From the NCBI GenBank assembly GCA_017506865.1, contig JAFCMP010000153.1, forward strand, positions 62,001-126,000: a stretch of 64,000 bases of DNA, given 5' to 3'. Below the pieces are notes generated by a model. That model ran no database searches and had not been told where the DNA came from. It saw only the letters and a program-made list of their open reading frames with translations. The translations under genes were made by a program, and so were the position numbers. This stretch comes from Tribonema minus (taxonomy: Eukaryota > Sar > Xanthophyceae > Tribonematales > Tribonemataceae). Below, in pieces: positions 58,031-64,000 of this stretch (position 1 is its first letter; each line of letters begins with the position of its first letter).

Positions 58031-61000
58031 TTATTCGCCCTTCAATTTCCGGGCCTGGATCAGCTCTAGCACCTTGGGACCTTGTGCTGTAAGGCAGGCT
58101 GCCAAGATGAAGACTGCGCCGATGGCGGCCTGAGGCCCTAGGGTTTCGCCCAGAAGGACACTGGCAAAACCGGTTGCCCACAGCGGCTCCGTTGCAAAGA
58201 TCACGCTCATCTGTGGGGCGTGAGGCAGTAGAGCAGGCGTAATGCATGCATGTCAGACTTCACAGTTTGTACTGCCGAGTATCTGGTGCCATATAAAGCA
58301 GTGGACTCTCCATGCAATGACCTCCATGACAACAGCTACCGCCAAGCTGATCAGACATACATACCCCGTGTCCACCGCAATGCTGGGCGGTACACAACGC
58401 GATGCCCGTCAGTTACAGCGATGCTGTAGATAAGATTGTCAAGTGTTGCGAGCCTCAGCCGCAGGCACACACTCTGCCGCGCGATATTTCGTCTCTGCTT
58501 AAAGTGTGAGATCAGCTAGTGTGTCCCAAGGATATGCTGATTGCACGCGTGAAGCTACTTGCCAGTCGCAGCTGCACCACTGAAAAGACGTTTGAAGGCG
58601 AATGCATCGCACCTCAGCTTTGCTACTGACAAGGCAGTTACAAACGCATCATACCTCAGCGGCAGACACCCTCTGCAGCGCGATGGTCTCCAGATACACC
58701 GCCAGCGCCGTGGTGATCAGGCCTGTGTACCCCAGGGCCAGCGCGATGCTGGGCGTTCCGAAAAAGCTCAGGTCCGGCAGCACGCCGCCAGAGTCCACAA
58801 CTGCCCAGCCCAGCGAAACTGTTGCAACCGCCAGCAGCTGCGACGCCGCCAGCGACAGCGCCTGCCCCGGGAACTTCTCCATGTAGTGCTCTGAGTGGAA
58901 AAGAAACAGGACGATTCCGCACGTCTTAGTTCAACAGCAACTTCAATTCCATCACTCGATGTACACTCGAGGCGAGTAAACCTGAAGACGTTGTCATCAA
59001 AGCCAACAGTTGAAGCATGCGAAGCAATGGCGCATGCCCCATGGCAATTGCCTGGACCTGCAGAAACAGCAAACACCACACTCGCCCGCTATGAGTGCAG
59101 TCTGTAAAGGTCGCCAGCAATTGCGATAGCTTCAGTTTTCGTTCTAAAGATGCAAGAGACGCTACACCAACCCCCTCGAAAGAGCAGTACGCTGCACTGC
59201 GTTCAAATGCATTTGGATGCAAATCACCTGCATATGACACAACGCCCAACCCCCATTGTTTTAATGGCACTCCGCAACTTCACAATACTCATAAATGTTC
59301 AGGAAGTTGCAGATCGCCGATGCCCTGATGGTAGTGGCGAAAGCTCAACAGACCACAAAAAGAGCATGCTCCTATGGTACCACCATGTGCGCACGCACCT
59401 ATTCTGGTAAATGCAATGCCGAAGCCAAACGCCTGCCCCAGCGACCACAGGTCTCCCATGGTGGGCACGGAGGAGTCACCTAGCTCCAAAACTCCGGTGC
59501 CAAGCAGAGCCAGTAGGGCTGCGATGCCGTTATTCCACTGTGAGACAACGGGACGGAACCAGTAACATTTAAAGCAGTGAGGTAAATAAGCGCCAGAGGG
59601 CTGCTCTGTGAAATGACAAGACGAAACCAGTAACATCGGGGGCAGTGAGGTAAGCAGAGCGCCAGAGGGCATGTGGAGCAATGCTATCTGTCTGCAAGTG
59701 TTCTGGTTGGATAATGATACAGAAAGAAAGGCGGCGGTGAGCTGAGCGCTGATGAAATGCCACAGGCGTACGTAGGTATACGGGCACATGGTATGCCATT
59801 GGTGAGCTGCCAATGGTGTCACGCGTGGTTGCGGCACTGATGAGTTCATGGCCTGCAGTGTGCTGTTGATCAGCAGCAGCGGTGTCATTTTTACAGACTT
59901 CAGATGACTATATATATGTCCTTCGCAACACTAAGATGTACACTGATATGGGCGTTGATTGGCAGGTGCACTGGCGAGTGGCAGACTTCAATCTAGGTGA
60001 TGGTGAATTGACAAGGGCCAGTGCTGATAACCATTGGCACAGCGTAAATGGCATTGCTCAATTGCATCAACTCAACTCAAGGCTGCTGACCACACTGGAA
60101 GGGGGGAGGGAGTAGTGCTGTAAGCCTGCGAAGAGCCGCATACAGCAGATATACAGGGGGGAAACAAGGCGATGCAAAAAGCATCTTACACCATGACAAC
60201 GGGTAGCATGTTTTAAAACAAACCATACCTGTATGCCCTTGCCCCTGAGCCAGTTGATAAGTGGCACTATCACCACAGTGAGACTGCAGATGAAGGCAGA
60301 CTTGTTGGCGTCCGTACTTTGCAGCCCAATTGCCTGTGGCAGCACCAAAAGAAGCATTGCTCAGCAAGTCAGGCGGAGATGGTGGTGCAGGCTTCAAGTG
60401 GAATATTAAGCACCGCTGCAGAGCTTTCATCATGCTCAGCAAACCAGGCCGGCGGTGCAGGCTTCAAGTGAACATGCGTAGGACTGCTGCTGCACTCGCT
60501 GTATTGAGATGGCCAAGAAAGGGGAGTGTAGCACTTGTAACACGAAGCCATGCAACGGCTGCGACAACGCTGCGGCTGGATCGGGCATAGGCACAAATTG
60601 CTGACACCATCAGCTGTGGCAGCTGGGCGTACGCCATCACATTGACAACAGCCAAGCAATTTCAAGAATGCCATGCCTTTTGTCCAGTGGCTGTGTTAAT
60701 GCGCAGCGGGACGCGAACTGCATACGTACTGCTGCTTGCCTGACTTCAAGAGCTTGCTGTGTGCGACTGTGGCTGACATTCTTTCCCCAAATGCCCTGTC
60801 GAACATCATCATATTGGGCCATACTTCAGCACCTCATTCCGACTGTCGCAAGTGCTGGGTTTCAACGGGCCTTTCCATGCAATTACATCTGTCTCGATCC
60901 ACCACCACCTTTTGCGTACAGCAGGCAGAGACCGCAACCAACAGACGGAACAAAAAGGAAAAAACAGTTGCAGCGCACGCGCGCTGCAACTCTAGGAGGG

Positions 61001-63146
61001 GACTACTGCGGTTGAGCGTTGCGCACCTGTGTGATGTACCCCAGCGCAATCCACAGGCCGCACTCGAAACCAGCCTTAAACACCGCCTTGTCCCCCTTGA
61101 ACAAAAAGGGTGACATGGCAACCGCCGCTATGCCAAATCGGGACACTGCGGCAGCGAGCGAGCGAAGGCAAGGTGGAACAGAGGTGTCAGAGTGAAGAAG
61201 CATAAACAGAGCAGAGTCTATCAACATTGCCGTGTGCGTTAGCTGAACCAGAGAGCATCAAGGGCACCAGGACACCAAAATATGCAGAGCAAGGTGATAA
61301 AGATAGAAACGTTCCAGCACAGGTAAGGCACCACAGGCGATGCCTACCTATTCTCATTAGTGTCCCGCGGCCCGAGAGAGGCGTTGTTCAAGCGCAATGG
61401 ACAGCCAGTGACATGAGCAAAGCGGGGAAATAAAGGAATGGCGTTGTTCGCGCTGTAGCCGCTGTAGCTAACCTGAAGTCAGAGTGTGAGACCATCAACA
61501 TCAAGTTAAGAGGAAAATGCGAGTGAGTGTAACACGCGACGCAAGCAGCAGGCGCCGCCGCTCATGTCAAGCTGTTCACATACACATGAAAAGATCTGAA
61601 TTAACTATTTTACATCTATTGTGACGCAAGCAGCAGGCGCCGCCGCTCATGTCAAGCTGTTCACATACACATGAAAAGATCTGAATTAACTATTTTACAT
61701 CTGTTGTGGGACACTGCGGCAGCGAGCGAGCGAAGGCAAGGTGGAACAGAGGTGTCAGAGTGAAGAAGCATAAACAGAGCAGAGTCTATCAACATTGCCG
61801 TGTGCGTTAGCTGAACCAGAGAGCATCAAGGGCACCAGGACACCAAAATATGCAGAGCAAGGTGATAAAGATAGAAACGTTCCAGCACAGGTAAGGCACC
61901 ACAGGCGATGCCTACCTATTTTCATTAGTGTCCCGCGGCCCGAGAGAGGCGTTGTTCAAGCGCAATGGACAGCCAGTGACATGAGCAAAGCGGGGAAATA
62001 AAGGAATGGCGTTGTTCGCGCTGTAGCCGCTGTAGCTAACCTGAAGTCAGAGTGTGAGACCATCAACATCAAGTTAAGAGGAAAATGCGAGTGAGTGTAA
62101 CACGCGACGCAAGCAGCAGGCGCCGCCGCTCATGTCAAGCTGTTCACATACACATGAAAAGATCTGAATTAACTATTTTACATCTATTGTGAGCATGGCT
62201 GCTATTGCCAATTAAGACTTCGACAGAATCAAAATATCGAAAGCATGGATAGTGGGTAAGTCCTGAATTACCAACATTTGGCAGACTCACGGAACGAGCG
62301 CACTGCCAACAGCGCGTCAACTGTTGATCAGGTATAATCTTGACCATGAGCATAACTGTTCAGAGTGCTAGAGCCAAGTGTCGATGATTCGACGTCCTTC
62401 AACTTGAAGCAAGTGTTCGATTTGCAGCATGTTCGAAATGCTGCAGCCTGCCTTGTAACATCATGTGTTCGGTGCTAATAATCGTAACAGAGGCGTGTGG
62501 TCATCACGATCATTCACTTCGCATGTCCTACACGCGGAAGCAGGCGTTCTTACACGATGGTAATGTACTCGACACAACCAACAGCAATTTGATGAATCGA
62601 CGTCAACAGCGCATCAGCCAGCCAGCAGCAGACGCAGCTGCGTGCAAGCTGTAAAGTGCAACGCGGCAGCGTCGAAAGTTCAATCTGAAACATAGCAGCC
62701 ATGTACTCACGTGCAGCCACGCTAGCCGAAATATCAGCATTTTGCACGAACTTGACGGTGCCGAAATTGGTCCCCCAGAGCACCGCCACCAGCGCCAGCA
62801 GCCCTCTGTAGGCCCAATAGTTCCCGTCCTCGTCCTTTGCAGGCGCCACAGCATCCACCGCTTCGCCAGAGTGCGTGAGCTCGCTCAATTTAACGATTGA
62901 CATGTGTTCCTCGTCTTCGTCCAATTCTGCAAGGGCTTCCTTCTGGATGTCGAGCATGACCACGCGCAGCGGCTTGCATGGCGGCGCCAGGTACCTGCTG
63001 CCGCTGTAGCGCTCGATATGACTTGCGGCTGGCTGCAACAATGGCGACGCTGTGTGGTGTCGCGCTCTTGCTGTGGGCACTACCTGAAATGCGCACGTGC
63101 GTACCGCGCAGGCGCACGCGGCCAGCGCGAGTGCTTGCTGCTTCAT
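58031..63146 (-). CDS. EamA / drug-metabolite-transporter family protein, probably plastid-targeted
   Basis: Six exons with agreeing phases: 63146-62711, 61145-61027, 60333-60229, 59537-59399, 58890-58655, 58210-58031 (about 404 residues). After a ~110-residue N-terminal extension there are two EamA halves: ALVAVLWGTNFGTVKF opens the first; LGYTGLITTALAVYLETIAL and ATEPLWATGFASVLLGETLG close the second. This gives about ten helices. The extension begins with a hydrophobic signal (MKQQALALAACACAVRTC) followed by AFQ, like the ASAFAP-type cleavage motif of bipartite plastid signals in algae with secondary plastids. Function as a small-metabolite exporter or importer in plastid membranes is inferred; the substrate is unknown. 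It is divergent from the JmjC gene, 335 bp away. Confidence 0.88.
58327..58495 (-). repeat. Degraded copies of parts of EamA exon 58890-58655
   Basis: The plus-strand text at 58335-58402 (taccgccaagctgatcagac, later cgcaatgctgggcgg) matches the middle of the exon at 58690-58760. The text at 58450-58495 (gcctcagccgcaggcaca) matches the exon end with its donor. Both lie in the intron next to the exon. Confidence 0.75.
59545..59680. repeat. Intronic tandem duplication (~85-bp period)
   Basis: Two copies share accagtaacat and gcagtgaggtaa with cgccagagggc. Located in the EamA intron just upstream of exon 59537. Confidence 0.75.
60350..60480. repeat. Intronic tandem duplication
   Basis: Two copies of gctcagcaa...ggtgcaggcttcaagtg, about 75 bp apart, in the EamA intron next to exon 60333. 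Confidence 0.8.
61140..62191. repeat. 568-bp tandem duplication spanning a splice acceptor, with nested 85-bp repeat
   Basis: 61140-61623 is repeated almost exactly at 61708-62191. The last ~85 bp of the first unit are repeated again at 61623-61707. On the minus strand the distal copy includes the acceptor and first six bases of EamA exon 61145-61027, creating a decoy acceptor within the intron. Confidence 0.95.
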
Positions 63147-63481
63147 GCCGCCTCGATGTGGCCGGAGCTCTGGTGCAGCGCTGGTGCAGTTGACTCGAGG
63201 CAGGCGTTAAACCAGCGCTTGCATGTGTGTCCTCAAGCCAGTAGAAACCTGAATCAGCTCGATGGAGGCCAACTCTAGGGTTTGCTAGGTCTTGAAGGTT
63301 AATCGCCTAGTGGGAGCACACCTGACGCTCTTGCTGAGTTTGTTGCGTGCTGCTCATCAGATGCAACTAGAGTAGCTGCCCAGCAGCTGGAGGCGACGGC
63401 GAAGCCGAGGGTCGCAGAGGCATACACACACACGAAAAATAAATTACAGTTGGGTTGAACAAAGGTTAAATCCGAGGTGTA
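63147..63481. promoter_or_regulatory. Divergent promoter region between EamA and JmjC genes
   Basis: 335 bp between two start codons pointing away from each other. No clear TATA box. Shared regulation is possible but not shown by the sequence. Confidence 0.5.
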
Positions 63482-64000
63482 ATGACGACGCCGGCAGGCA
63501 GAGCGAGGAGGCGGTGTGTCCGCGACGTGCAGTACTCCGACATCAAGGCTCATGCCGAGAATTTCGGTCTGACCTCCACGATGGACCGGAACAAGTTTCA
63601 ACACCTGCTGGAGAGCAAGCGGTTTACACCACTGGAGGTGCAGCAGCTGCGAGGGGAGGAGCTTACGGCGGAGTGGGCGTACAAAACAGGTCTCAGAGAG
63701 CCTGTCATGGTTCGAGACAAGACCGGTCTTGGGCTCCAGGTGCCGGATGCCAGCACCTTTACAGTGCGGGACGTCGCCGATATTGTCGGTGAGGACTTTC
63801 CCGTCAGCGTCATCGAAGTGTGCTCTCAGAGCGAGCTGCCCGGCTGGCGCCTGGGCGACTGGGCCGAGTACTACGAGACGCGGAAGGCGGAGCAGCCCCC
63901 TTTGAATGTGATCAGCTTGGAGTTCAGCCAGACGCCGCTGAGGAAGTTCGTCACGAGCCCCAAGGTGAAGTGCCACAGCAGTGTGTGCCGGTTGCCACGC
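63482..64000 (+). CDS. JmjC-domain histone demethylase, KDM2/KDM7 type (3' partial)
   Basis: An ATG at 63482 follows an in-frame TAA at 63467-63469. The frame is open to about 63963, where AAG meets GTGAAG, a likely donor; the frame also continues to the window end. The protein matches the region just before and into the JmjC domain of KDM2/PHF8-like demethylases (SVIEVCSQSELPGWRLGDWA; EYYETRKAEQPPLNVISLEF; SQTPLRKFVTSPK). The family is Fe(II)/2-oxoglutarate dependent and removes methyl groups from histone lysines in the nucleus. The metal-binding HxD lies beyond the window. No PHD finger is seen upstream, although in PHF8-like proteins one precedes this region. About 160 residues are visible. 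Confidence 0.85.
   Translation, partial: MTTPAGRARRRCVRDVQYSDIKAHAENFGLTSTMDRNKFQHLLESKRFTPLEVQQLRGEELTAEWAYKTGLREPVMVRDKTGLGLQVPDASTFTVRDVADIVGEDFPVSVIEVCSQSELPGWRLGDWAEYYETRKAEQPPLNVISLEFSQTPLRKFVTSPKVKCHSSVCRLPR

Overview
The window looks like nuclear DNA of a photosynthetic stramenopile (ochrophyte alga). Four things point there: many GT-AG introns; TTAGGG-type telomeric repeats lying inside introns; an EamA transporter whose N-terminus resembles the bipartite plastid signal with a Phe cleavage motif; and a secreted protein with a Pro/Ala/Ser/Thr tail. The lineage is an inference, and I cannot name the species.

Layout. 1-10.7 kb (+): a receptor-like kinase with beta-propeller-type ectodomain repeats, one membrane helix and a complete TKL-type kinase domain. 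Its introns are full of degraded tandem copies of neighbouring exon edges with their splice sites. 12.7-13.0 kb (-): a fragment related to the last exon of the BTB-TLDc gene at 52-56 kb. 13.6-24.5 kb (-): a young but broken Ty3/gypsy-type LTR retrotransposon that carries a cytosine-5 DNA methyltransferase domain. 24.55-24.77 kb: a cluster of inverted repeats. 25.5-28.0 kb (+): a TPR/F-box protein gene with two frame discontinuities. 29.6-35.0 kb (+): a LINE with N-terminal zinc finger, reverse transcriptase and restriction-like endonuclease; three 5'-truncated relatives lie elsewhere in the window. 36.2-39.6 kb (-): a small secreted Cys-rich protein. 40.0-43.7 kb (+): a secreted LysM protein. 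45.3-49.6 kb: a 2.8-kb element encoding a coiled-coil/tandem-repeat protein, followed by a nearly identical copy with a 1553-bp internal deletion. 52.0-56.4 kb (-): a BTB-TLDc protein. 58.0-63.1 kb (-): a ten-helix EamA transporter. 63.5 kb to the end (+): the start of a JmjC protein of KDM2/KDM7 type, divergent from the transporter.

The two strongest observations are the methyltransferase-bearing retrotransposon and the intron growth by repeated tandem duplication across exon-intron junctions. The second is seen in the kinase gene and again in the EamA gene. Exon models were built by hand from open frames, GT-AG sites and phase agreement. All family names are by motif recognition only; no database search was run.
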